From: Baffinella frigidus
Lineage: Eukaryota > Cryptophyceae > Cryptomonadales > Baffinellaceae
DNA length: 30,662 nt
Reading direction: 5' to 3'
Assembly: GCA_026770585.1 (NCBI GenBank)
Contig: MU646915.1
Location: 249,464-280,125 of the forward strand
Part shown: positions 16,501 through 21,300 of the stretch, one piece after another
Layout: each line of letters begins with the position of its first letter
Position numbering within the stretch: position 1 is the stretch's first letter
Program-made: the position numbers and the translations under genes
Notes under the pieces: generated by a model
What the model was told of the DNA's origin: nothing
Databases searched by the model: none
Seen by the model: only the letters and a program-made list of their open reading frames with translations

Positions 16501-19249
16501 TCTCGGTTTCAGCCCGTGCCATCCCCCCACGCCCACACGAGGCTATCCATGCGAACAGATTCATAAGTTATTTATTGGATTATTGCCCAGGAAACACGCC
16601 AAAAGTCAGCATTTGATCACGTTTCCGTACGGACATACGTACGGAAACGTGATCATTTCCCCGCAAATTTTCAAATGTTCTTTTATTCTGTTCGCATGGG
16701 TAGCCTCGTGTGGGCAAGGACCGGTGCTGTCTCGCCCTCGTGCAGAACCACCCACTTGCTGGACTGCGGACATTTTAATAGCGACGCAACCTATAAATAG
16801 TTTTGTAAAGCAACTCGTTCTGGTACAAATTATAAAACAAGGTCCATTTAAAACTAAAAAGGGCTCCAATTCCTTTTTAAACGGGGTCTTGTTCTATAAT
16901 TTGTACCAGGAACGAGTTACTTTACAAAACTAATTATAGGTTGCGTCGCTATGAATTTCAGTGGACCCTCCTCCAGGCCAGGCTTGCCAAGGTCTGCTAT
17001 CCTGCGGAAGCACCCCTGCGCGCACGTCTACTCCCCCACAAAACCGTCAACGTTTTGTTTACTGCTACTAATTGAAATATTGACTTGACGGTTTTGTGGG
17101 GGGGGTGACTTGAGAGAAACCAATTAATAAATACATTATCTGAGATTAGATCTGCATCGCGTGAGGTGGGCCCGTCCTAGCCTCCGGCCCTGCCACGCCA
17201 GAGGGCTCGAGGGAAACCGACGCCTTATCCACCCCAGATCTGGCGTCGTTGACTTAAGTATGCAGGGGCTTTCCCCTGAATGATGTCAAAAGTGGATGTG
17301 TCGAGCCCTCTGGCGTGGTGTCGACCGAGAGGTCGTCCGAGGCGGGCCCGCCCTCAACTCGACCCTCACGATTTCATCTCGGAAGATAACTGAATCACTT
17401 CGTTATCAGTAGGAGGTTGAGTAGGAGGCTACGGGGGGGTGGAAGGTGCGGGCGCGTCCTAGCCTCGGCGCTCACGAGTGAGAGGGTCGACGTAAGTCAA
17501 CGTTATCTCCTTAAGTTGCTTGGGATAGTTGACTTAAGGTGCGTGGGGTGGCAGGTGCGTGCGCGGGAGCAGGAGCTCAAGGACGAGGATGACGGCTCGG
17601 ACGGCATCGAGTTCTCCGACGAGAGTGACGAGGAGGTACCCACTCGGTATTCTGCGGTAGTCACGTCCCTCCCCGGATTTCCGGGGAGGGACGTGACAAA
17701 ATTGCTGACGTGTGGCGTGTTTGTCGGGCAGGAATCCACTTATTAAGTTAAGCATGGTTCCATCAGGAGGTACCACCAGCAATCCGTGCGGCCTAAACCG
17801 TACCTTGTGACGCCGAGGAGGTGCCTTGCCAGCCTCTCTCTCTCTCTTGCCAGCCCCGCTCTGCACCCGAGGAGGTATCGAATTCTACCTCGAGAGTGAC
17901 GAAGAGGTACGAACCCGTCCTCTTTCGATTTCGTCTCCCCACCAATTCGCCCCCCCCAGAATTCCCCAGGTGAATTTTTGACCCCCCCCCTATGAAATTC
18001 CCTGTTCCGGCCTCGAGTGTACGGCTCTGCCGGCATCGGGTTCTCCGACGAGGACGAGGAGGAGGTAGAGCCAATCTGGCATACGAGCCTCGCAACCTGT
18101 TGACCAACGCTACCACCCCAGGGGCTGTGCGTGCACGCGATGCTCTCCCCCGAGGGGCAACTAGAGCCAATCTGGTAGGACTTGGCCAAAGCGAACTTCG
18201 AAGTTGCAAGATTGCGAACTTCTAGATGGACCCGTTTGGACATGTAGTGTTTTAAATTCAAATTTTGCAGTACAATCATGGTGTTTACTAATAATTACGG
18301 TCCATCTAGAAGTTCGCAATCTTGCAACTTCGAAGTTCGCGCTGGCCAAGTCCTACCAGATTGGCTCTAGCCACTCGGATCACTGCGGAGAACCATCTCA
18401 AGTCAATTACTGGATTGTTTCTGAGGAAACACGCCAAAAGTCAGCATTTACACACCTGATATCCGGGGATGTGGTTCTCCGTAGCCTCCCGAGTGGCCAC
18501 TCAAGGCTGAAAGTGGGAGCATTTTAAAAGTGAGCGTGTTGAATTTGTACCAGGCACGGGCGGGCGAGGTACCCCTGTAGAGTGTGTGTGACCTTACTGG
18601 GAGAGGCTGAGAGCGAGACCGTGATTGCTACCAACACCTAACATGGTGGCGGCAGTGTGAGAGTGGTCCACTTGCAGGGGTACCTCGCTCATAAGAAACT
18701 GCCCCACCCTAAGACCCTACAGTAGGCCTATGCCTAGGGCCCTACGGTGGTCCTAAGGGGGGGTGGCAGTTTCTTATGAGCGAGGTACCTCTCTAGTGTG
18801 GTGCACGTGTCGCTAATCCATGATAGTGTCCGACGCCATGCAATTTAAACCGCCTTTTATGCTATGTTAAGGGTGGATTTTGTCAGATTTTGCCACGTCG
18901 ACATAGCTTTACCATAGGACAAAACCCACCTCAAGATAGCAAAAACACGGTTTACATTGCATGGCCTCGCCCATGAATCTCTCGCCACGCACGCCAGGTC
19001 AGAAGTCGAAATTTGAACGTTTTTTTTTTTACTACACGATCTAGAAGTAAAGTTGATTCTACCCGAGAAACACGCCAAAAGTGTTGGGGGTTGGAGCTGT
19101 TTGCCGCCGTAATTTTAAAAATATGTACCCTGATAAGCCATCTAAACACTTTTAGCGCGAACGAGTGTGTGTGAAAAAGAAGCTTATGACCTGGCGTGGC
19201 CCTCTCGCAGGATGAGGCCGAGCGTCTTGCCAAGCTCGCGGCCCAGTGA
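4531..19249 (+). CDS. TBC-domain Rab GTPase-activating protein, 364 residues, 11 exons
   Basis: Family role: stimulates GTP hydrolysis by Rab proteins in membrane traffic, using an Arg and a Gln finger. Exons: 4531-4595, 4723-4900, 5222-5319, 6395-6467, 7841-8017, 8757-8822, 11934-12080, 13828-13920, 15466-15543, 17555-17635, 19211-19249 (TGA). All phases agree and the sum is 1,095 nt. Arg finger motif IxxDxxR is I107-D110-R113, followed by TF; Gln finger YxQG is Y136-Q138-G139, split by intron 4. Then GMGYLTGFLLL (139-149), HLETANLVPEAYAQKWFV (202-219), and GLCVHAMPF through EGSLFLFK (220-249), where spacing after WF matches the TBC fold exactly, although the usual RVWD reads DVME. The fingers are about 10 residues closer than usual. 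A charged helix (300-325) and acidic tail (326-352) follow, ending DEAERLAKLAAQ. Intron 4 is GC-AG, the rest GT-AG. The start is fixed by an in-frame stop directly upstream. Exon 3 is the least certain. Confidence 0.92.
4901..5221 (+). repeat. TBC intron 2: duplicated intron with hairpin and exon 3 copy
   Basis: A unit running from the exon 2 end (CTCCCCAAGGTGCGCAGC) through GTGAGTCGCA to GGCGGAAGCAG occurs at about 4891-4980 and again at 5138-5221. Between lies a hairpin insert (4991-5091, with CCTACGGCCTACCGTAGGC) and a partial copy of exon 3 (5092-5127). The simplest ancestor is a short intron of about 85 bp later expanded by insertion plus duplication of both exon edges. Confidence 0.8.
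5684..5721. repeat. Perfect 38-bp palindrome
   Basis: The sequence from GGTCACGTAGCTGGCGG to its exact reverse complement, centred on GAATTC with no loop. It lies in TBC intron 3. Such perfect palindromes are usually unstable, so this copy is probably young. Confidence 0.95.
5845..6394 (+). repeat. TBC intron 3 (5320-6394), distal part: repeated GACGCTGACCGGG and hairpin blocks
   Basis: AGACGCTGACCGGG occurs at about 5928, 6239 and 6361. The CCACCAACCCTCACGG hairpin arms occur at 5876-5910, 6206-6230 and inverted at 6300-6335. A second copy of the 4991-5091 insert sits at 6009-6112, followed by a diverged exon 3 copy (GTTGTTGCATGCGCGGGGCAG) joined to a false exon 4 start at 6143-6159 (GTTCATGTCGGAGCCG). 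The true exon 4 begins at 6395. Confidence 0.78.
6468..6655 (+). repeat. Telomere-like array directly after GC donor of TBC intron 4
   Basis: Exon 4 ends CACCAG and the intron opens GCGAGCACCTAACCCCTGAACCC, then CCCTGAA/CCCTAAA variants. A second GGCGAGTACCTAACCC block at about 6567 repeats the opening. CCCTAAA is on the sense strand, as in the other genes. Confidence 0.88.
6840..7565. repeat. Nested hairpin complex in TBC intron 4
   Basis: Contains GGAGTGTACGCT repeats at 6870-6910; two copies of CTTAATCCTCCCTGGTGCAAAACTTC-type sequence (6994-7080, 7193-7285); and two hairpins with TTTTCGATTT arms around GGATCGGGGTCGGATCCGACCCC (7089-7172, 7448-7540). The outer arms CACCAGCCCTTGGAGGTGG (near 7062) and CCACCTCCAAGGGCTAG (7544) are inverted to each other. 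Related hairpins lie at 14615-14740 and about 25290-25350. Confidence 0.75.
7566..7840 (+). repeat. End of TBC intron 4: GA tract and duplicated exon 5 acceptor
   Basis: A (GA)n tract at 7652-7730, then GCTGACACTCGTGGCGTGGTACCAGGGCATGGGGTACC at 7742-7779, matching the true acceptor region at 7816-7853. The first copy keeps the CAG/GGCATGGGGTAC junction but runs out of the TBC frame. Choosing the second copy gives the conserved YHQ/GMGYLTGF join. Confidence 0.8.
8018..8756 (+). repeat. TBC intron 5: two family C elements, exon 5 copy, CCCTAAA array
   Basis: Truncated family C element at 8040-8132, then a 64-bp copy of the exon 5 end with its donor (8133-8196; encodes RDAMVYQELIRTRLP again), then a second family C element at 8210-8314, then a telomere-like array at about 8540-8700 with CCCTACA and CCCTAAA units. 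The real exon 6 acceptor is TCTTAG at 8756. The exon copy could be spliced as a cassette, but its ends are not paired acceptor and donor. Confidence 0.82.
8823..9450 (+). repeat. TBC intron 6 proximal: CT tract and family G hairpin
   Basis: CT-rich microsatellites at 8995-9050 and 9140-9255, broken by GCGCGCGAAATTTCGCGCG (about 9061-9079). A copy of the exon 6 donor region (TTTGTGGTACCTCCC) is at about 9091. A 150-bp hairpin at 9300-9450 has outer arms GATCTCACATGGAAACACTT and an inner family G stem (TTCAATAAAAATTACGACAC to GTGTAGTAAATTTCATTGAA). Confidence 0.82.
9488..9688. repeat. Long hairpin, arms TAGATCGTTTGCGGTAATTG
   Basis: Inverted arms of about 60 bp, including TTTGCGGTAATTGTTGTCCG and its complement, with CCGGTTTTCCGGTT inside. 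The right arm alone recurs at about 10460-10520, directly before a family C element. Confidence 0.85.
9700..10390 (+). repeat. Duplicated GACCCTAGACC arrays flanking family A copy 2
   Basis: CTCTCGGACNAAGGGC plus GACCGTCATCT occurs at 9713-9745 and 9897-9930; GGCTGTGGATCSCGCGGAGG leading into GGGGCCCTAACC and a CCCTAGA array occurs at about 9748-9870 and 10138-10200. The family A element (9992-10117) splits the second unit. A telomere-like tail with CCCTAAA, CCCCAAA and CACCCCA runs to 10390. All are in CCCTAAA orientation, the sense of the TBC gene. Confidence 0.8.
9992..10117. mobile_element. Hairpin element family A, copy 2
   Basis: Termini CCACGCCAGAGGGCTCGA and TCGAGCCCTCTGGCGTGG, inner CACGCCAGATCTGGC palindrome, and TGTCAAAAGTGGATGTTTCGA. 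Highly similar to the copy at 17193-17318. Confidence 0.9.
10523..10680. mobile_element. Hairpin element family C, copy in TBC intron 6
   Basis: About 158 bp: AGCGGACTTCGA-type left end, GCGATAAGACCTA, then CCCTACGGTAGGCAACCCGTAGGG, TTCCWACGGATAAGG, and right end TCCCTTCGTAGCCCGCTGTGTG. The family consensus includes the CACACAGCGG terminus. Full or partial copies: 8040-8132, 8210-8314, 13438-13597, 14134-14254, 14426-14590, 28107-28267, 28276-28428, 30319-30479. Confidence 0.9.
10681..11240 (+). repeat. TBC intron 6 middle: short repeats and truncated family A copy
   Basis: ATCGATGGTTTCTTAAGTCAA is tandemly repeated at about 10706-10748. A stem GGCAGGGCGCC / GGCGCCCTGCC sits at 10763-10790. 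CACGACCGCGGTATGGAGC at about 10972 recurs at 16227. A truncated family A element is at 11092-11150, followed by GCCTCGCAACCTGTTGACCAACGG, a copy of the exon 7 upstream flank. I see no gene. Confidence 0.7.
11241..11380. mobile_element. Hairpin element family D, copy 1
   Basis: Termini GGCCACTTAAGGGATA, inside AGGTCCTAGGCAGGTCCTAG and CCTACGGTAGGGCGTATGAG. Other copies: 20252-20356, 20769-20873, 21195-21299, 22669-22773, 28446-28551. It shares the CCTACGGTAGG core with families C and E but has different ends. Confidence 0.88.
11541..11875 (+). pseudogene. Two broken copies of the TBC exon 7 acceptor and 5' end
   Basis: ACCACCCCAGGGGTTGTGCGTGCACGCG at 11541-11605 continues 60 bp into exon 7 sequence (VHAMPFASLMDV in translation) before diverging. 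A second, shorter copy is at about 11819-11872 (CACCAGGGGCTGTACGTGCG, then TCTCCCCCGAGGGGCAACT). The real exon starts at 11934. A further copy sits 6 kb downstream at 18073-18162. Confidence 0.82.
12126..12160 (+). repeat. (TTC)n microsatellite
   Basis: Short run of TTC triplets in TBC intron 7, about 45 bp after the exon 7 donor. Confidence 0.9.
12274..12461. mobile_element. Hairpin element family B, copy 2 (inverted)
   Basis: Termini ATGCAAAAAGCTTACGTTAA and TTAACGTAAGCTTTTTGCAT. Internally the reverse complement of copies 1 and 3. Family B sits in both orientations relative to host genes. Confidence 0.9.
12462..13437 (+). repeat. TBC intron 7 middle: dispersed repeat, long hairpin, exon 8 copy
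   Basis: CGTGGTACTAAAT repeat pieces at 12490-12600 and 13003-13063. A long imperfect hairpin at 12718-12868 has GAGTATTCATAATGAATACG and TTTTGGTGTATCTCAAG arms. TGTGGCCTGGCGTGGCTAGA is tandem at about 13182-13223. A broken exon 8 start at 13347-13390 reads TTTAGGCGAACAAGTTGTTCGAG. I see no independent gene. Confidence 0.75.
13438..13597. mobile_element. Hairpin element family C, inverted copy
   Basis: Runs from CCACACAGAGGGCTTC to GAAGTCCGCTGTGG with TTATCCGTAGGAACC and ACTACGGGTTGCCTACC inside. It lies between broken and true copies of the exon 8 start. Confidence 0.87.
13598..13827 (+). pseudogene. Two further broken copies of TBC exon 8 start
   Basis: GGTGGACGAGCTGTTCGAG at 13623-13642 and TTTAGGTGGACGAGCTGATCGAG at 13699-13721, the second preceded by CTTATGGCGTGGCTCCACTT, exactly as the true exon is (13799-13827). 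CCTACGGCCTACCGTAGGCAACACCG between them is the remnant of a hairpin insert. With 13347 this makes three broken copies before the functional one. Confidence 0.85.
14134..14590. mobile_element. Two family C elements with exon 8 end copies between
   Basis: A truncated inverted copy at 14134-14254 and a full copy at 14426-14590. Between them, 14256-14300 repeats the exon 8 3' end and donor (TCCTTCTTCGCCGGCATCCTCGA to AAGGTCCGCC); a shorter copy CCGAATCCGCCAAGGACCGCC is at 14103-14123. Elements and exon-edge copies alternate. Confidence 0.83.
14615..14976. repeat. Two hairpins in TBC intron 8
   Basis: 14615-14740: GCGCTCTGGAACA to TGTTCCAGGGCGC, inner GCAGAGACCCCAGATCTGGGGTCTCTGC palindrome and TTTGGTACAAAATG. 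14829-14976: ATCTCGGAAGATAACTGAA to TTCAGTCATCTTTCGAGAT with an AATAGGAG / CTAATTA centre; its left half recurs alone at 17373-17430. Confidence 0.82.
15038..15180. repeat. Family G hairpin in TBC intron 8
   Basis: Inner stem GGCAACGAAAATTACTACAC to GTGTAGTAAATTTTGTTGCC (15079-15151), with outer arms around GAGTATTTATGATAAA and TTTATCATAGATACTC. The same inner stem, with different outer arms, is at 9338-9410, 16338-16410 and 21313-21385; a broken copy is at about 11491-11520. Confidence 0.85.
15230..15452 (+). repeat. GTTGACTTTGGGGG minisatellite before TBC exon 9
   Basis: About a dozen tandem units of 17-21 bp, each with GTTGACTT followed by a G-rich spacer, ending 13 bp before the exon 9 acceptor at 15465. 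The G-rich strand is the sense strand here, unlike the telomere-like arrays. Confidence 0.9.
15544..16137 (+). repeat. TBC intron 9 proximal: exon 9 end copies and nested family B copy 3
   Basis: Copies of CCCTCCTCCAGGCCAAGCTTGCCAAGGT at 15612-15640 and 15765-15793 repeat the exon 9 end and donor. A CT tract lies at 15650-15707. Family B copy 3 (15854-16040) is inserted inside an outer hairpin whose arms are GCATTTCCCCACAAACCCCTAAGACATCCATT (from 15784) and AATGGATGTC...GTGTGGGGAAATT (near 16078), so one hairpin element has landed in another. Confidence 0.85.
16138..16470. repeat. TTGATCAACG repeats, family G hairpin, exon 9 copy
   Basis: TTGATCAACGTTTATCAA-type tandem repeats at 16144-16205. 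Hairpin at about 16309-16440 with outer arms CCGGGGATAACTATTTTTCTTTCATT and the family G inner stem. A short, diverged copy of the exon 9 end (CAGGCTTGCCGAGGTCCGC) follows directly at 16449-16467. Confidence 0.8.
16530..17000. mobile_element. Palindrome and family F copy 2, followed by exon 9 copy
   Basis: A stem GATCACGTTTCCGTACG / CGTACGGAAACGTGATC lies at 16615-16654, after AAACACGCCAAAAGTCAGC. Family F-like hairpin at 16780-16960: ATAGCGACGCAACCTATAA arms and CTCGTTCTGGTACAAATTATA. A fifth copy of the exon 9 end (GTGGACCCTCCTCCAGGCCAGG to CAAGGTCTGC) is at 16961-16997. Confidence 0.84.
17034..17101. repeat. Short hairpin CCCCACAAAACCGTCAA
   Basis: Inverted arms of 17-20 bp around an AT-rich loop of about 30 bp in TBC intron 9. 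Confidence 0.88.
17193..17318. mobile_element. Hairpin element family A, copy 3
   Basis: Termini CCACGCCAGAGGGCTCGA / TCGAGCCCTCTGGCGTGG. The flanks GTGGGCCCGTCCTAGCC (left) and GCGGGCCCGCCCTCAAC (right) resemble each other and could be a diverged target duplication. Confidence 0.88.
17636..18161 (+). repeat. TBC intron 10 proximal: palindrome, exon 10 copies, transposed exon 7 copy
   Basis: A stem GTCACGTCCCTCCCCGG / CCGGGGAGGGACGTGAC is at 17660-17697. Broken exon 10 ends (CGAGAGTGACGARGAGGT) occur at 17866-17908 and 18018-18068. At 18073-18161 there is a copy of the exon 7 upstream flank and 5' end (GCCTCGCAACCTGTTGACCAACG, CAGGGGCTGTGCGTGCACGCG), about 6 kb from the functional exon 7, carrying the TCTCCCCCGAGGGGCAACT tail of the broken copy at 11872. 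Confidence 0.84.
18162..18370. repeat. Near-perfect long hairpin (family J)
   Basis: 209 bp with inverted arms of about 75 bp (TAGAGCCAATCTGGTAGGAC to its complement, through AACTTCGAAGTTGCAAGATT and TTCTAGATGGACC). Its terminal motif also occurs singly at 18066-18079, the flank of the exon copy. Confidence 0.93.
18371..18793. repeat. Hairpin and family E copy 1
   Basis: 18371-18499: arms CCACTCGGATCACTGCGGAGAACCA / TGGTTCTCCGTAGCCTCCCGAGTGG with AAACACGCCAAAAGTCAGC inside. 18675-18793: family E element (CAGGGGTACCTCGCTCATAAGAAACTGCC to its complement) with CCTACAGTAGGCC core. GGGCGAGGTACCCCTGTAGAG at 18573 supplies an additional arm. Confidence 0.83.
18834..19199. repeat. Two hairpins at end of TBC intron 10
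   Basis: 18834-18965: GCCATGCAATTTAAACCG / CGGTTTACATTGCATGGC. 18982-19199: ACGCCAGGTCAGAAG and GACCTGGCGTGGC ends with AAACACGCCAAAAGTGTT inside. They run up to 11 bp before the exon 11 acceptor (19210). Confidence 0.78.
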
Positions 19250-19450
19250 CCCGCCTTTCTTCCAAGTCTCCGCTCCTCTACAGGGGTACCTCGCTCATCA
19301 GAAAGCGCCCTCCCCCCTAGGACCACCATAGGGCCCTCGCCATAGGCCTACTGTAGGGTCCTAGGAGGAGGCGGTTTCTTATGAGCGAGGTACCCCTGTA
19401 CAGCTCCCTCGTGTCGTCCAACGCGTGTGGTCAATAAAATGTCTCTTCTC
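19250..19450 (+). promoter_or_regulatory. TBC gene 3' UTR with AATAAA signal, split by a family E element
   Basis: After TGA, CCGCCTTTCTTCCAAGTCTCCGCTCC continues beyond an inserted family E hairpin (19279-19400) as CTCCCTCGTGTCGTCCAACG and GTGTGGTCAATAAAATGTC; AATAAA is at 19433-19438. The uninterrupted order is visible in the copies at 19727-19760 and 19985-20046, which read AAGTCTCCGCTCCCTCGTATCCAACG without the insert. Confidence 0.8.
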
Positions 19451-19496
19451 GTGGCCAGAGGGCACGCATGTCTCTGTATGCCCAGCGTATGCCCAG

Positions 19497-19621
19497 TACA
19501 GGGGTACCTTGCTCATAAGAAACCGCAACCCCCCTAGGACCCTACAGTAGGCCTATGCCTCTAGGGCCCTACGATGGTCCTAGGGGGGGGGGCGCTTTCT
19601 GATGAGCGAGGTACCCCTGTA
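19497..19621. mobile_element. Hairpin element family E, copy 3
   Basis: ACAGGGGTACCTTGCTCATAAGAAACCGC to its complement, with CCTACAGTAGGCCTATGCC and GGGCCCTACGATGGTCCTAG. Other copies: 18675-18793, 19279-19400, 20973-21098 (left end lost), 21941-22042. Confidence 0.9.
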
Positions 19622-20400
19622 GAGGAGCGGAGACTTGGAAGAAAGGCGGGTCACGGCAGGGGTACCATCGTAGGGGTACCCCTGCAGCAGGTTTGGGTCT
19701 CAGACGATCACTTGCTCCGCCCAGTAACGCGCCTTTCTTCCAAGTCTCCGCTCCCTCGTATCCAACGCCGGTTTCTGCCGCGATCCTCCGTACAGCGGTC
19801 GTGTTTAACAATTTAGTAAACCTTGTTTTCCCCCACGTCGTTGTCAAGTAAAGCAACCCAAATGCTTTCTCAGATCCTCTGTACAGGAGGGGGGCTTGAT
19901 GTGATCCGAAAGGAAGCATGGCCTTTCTGCAGAACAAGTTCCGGTGTCCGCCTATGTTGGGAGCTCGAAGAACCTAAAGGACCTAAAGGACAAGTCTCCG
20001 CTCCCTCGTATCCAACGCGCGTGGTCAATAAAATGTCTTTTCTCGCACGATTATGGCTCAGTCCACACAGCGGGCCGCGACGAGCCTCTGCACTGGAGAG
20101 CTCAACGCGATCCGAAAGCAAAAATGCTTTCCCTGCAGATCCCTTCTACGGGACGGCGTGTCGTTGGCATATGTTGGGAGAAATCAAAACCTAAAGGACC
20201 TAGAGGGATGTTCGGGCGCTGAGCGCCCGAGTTCTTCCAAGTCTCCGCTCCTATCCCTCAAGTGACCAGTAGGCGCATACGCCCTACCGTAGGACCCTAG
20301 GACCTACCTAGGACCTCGTGGTGGTCAAATTTGACCACCTGGCCACTTAAGGGATACAGCTCCTTCGTGCCCAACGCGTGTGGTCAACGAAATGTCTTTT
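19622..20400 (+). repeat. TBC 3' UTR copies mixed with family P repeats
   Basis: UTR copies: 19727-19760, 19985-20046 (with GTGGTCAATAAAATGTC) and, split by a family D hairpin (20252-20356), 20229-20251 plus 20357-20400 (AATAAA mutated to AACGAAA). Between them are family P units of about 95 bp (19897-19992: GATCCGAAAGGAAGCATGGC, TTCCGGTGTCCGCCTATG; subfamily at 20108-20207). The short reading frames here are repeat-derived. Confidence 0.75.
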
Positions 20401-21300
20401 TTCGCACGGGGGTGTTTGGCTAAGTGTTGGCCTATGAATAGCCTGATCCGGTAGGAGGTGGCGTTAGAATCCATCCGGAAAATGCTCGTATGAGCGGCCG
20501 ACACGGGGTACAGTAAGTGGCACAATGCGTCGAGCATGTGCGGCGCTGACGCTGGTTGTTTGGCAATAAATTATCAATCTCTCTTGGCCGCGTTTCGACT
20601 TGGATAGCACCTGCCCTGCCGCTGCATACCGCTGTCGAGCCAACTCGGCACATATAAGACAGCCAGGACCGGGATTCCGGTCCTGGCTTTTCATTTTAAA
20701 AGTCCATTTCCTTCAGGATTCAGGTTAAAGTTTTTAAAATCGTGTCCCGTCCTCGCTCGGTAGCGGACTATCCCTTAAGTGCCCAGGTAGTCAAATTTGA
20801 CGGCCAAGAGGTCCTAGGCAGGTCCTAGGGCCCTACCGTAGGGCGTATGAGCCTACTGGGCACTTGAGGGATAGGGGTAACTCGCGAAGATGGGCACGTG
20901 GCTTTCCTGCAGAACAAGTTCCGGTGTCCGCCTATGGTGGGAGTTAAAAGAACCTGAAGGACCTCAAGGACGCACCCATCCCCTAGGATCCTAAAGTAGG
21001 CCTATCACCTGGGACCCTAAAGTAGGCCTACGCCTAGGGCCCTATGCTGACCCTAGTAGGGGGGGGGCAAGTTTCTTATGAGCGAGGTACCCCTGTAGGG
21101 GGGTTCCTAGGAAGAGGCAAGCCGTCTGGGCCAACGCGCCTGGACCTCCCTACCCGCGATGGCTTCAAAGTGACCGGAGAAGGATGGAAACGTGTATCCG
21201 TTAAGTGGCGAGGGGGTCAAAATTGACCCCCCAAAGGTTCTAGGCAGGTCCTAGGGCCCTACGGTAGGGCGTTTGAGCCTACTGGCCACTTGAGGGATAA
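20401..21300. repeat. Repeat region: AATAAA repeat copy 2, families D, P and E
   Basis: 20487-20584 is copy 2 of the 1090-1190 repeat. A stem AGCCAGGACCGG / CCGGTCCTGGCT is at 20661-20688. Family D at 20769-20873 and 21195-21299, family P at 20898-20970, a truncated family E at 20973-21098. A stretch at 21105-21190 could encode a short peptide in more than one frame, but I cannot choose one or place it in a gene. Confidence 0.7.

Noticed and set aside
21105-21190. Possible coding fragment between families E and D
   Set aside because: Open in more than one frame, no conserved motif, and no neighbouring exon of matching phase.
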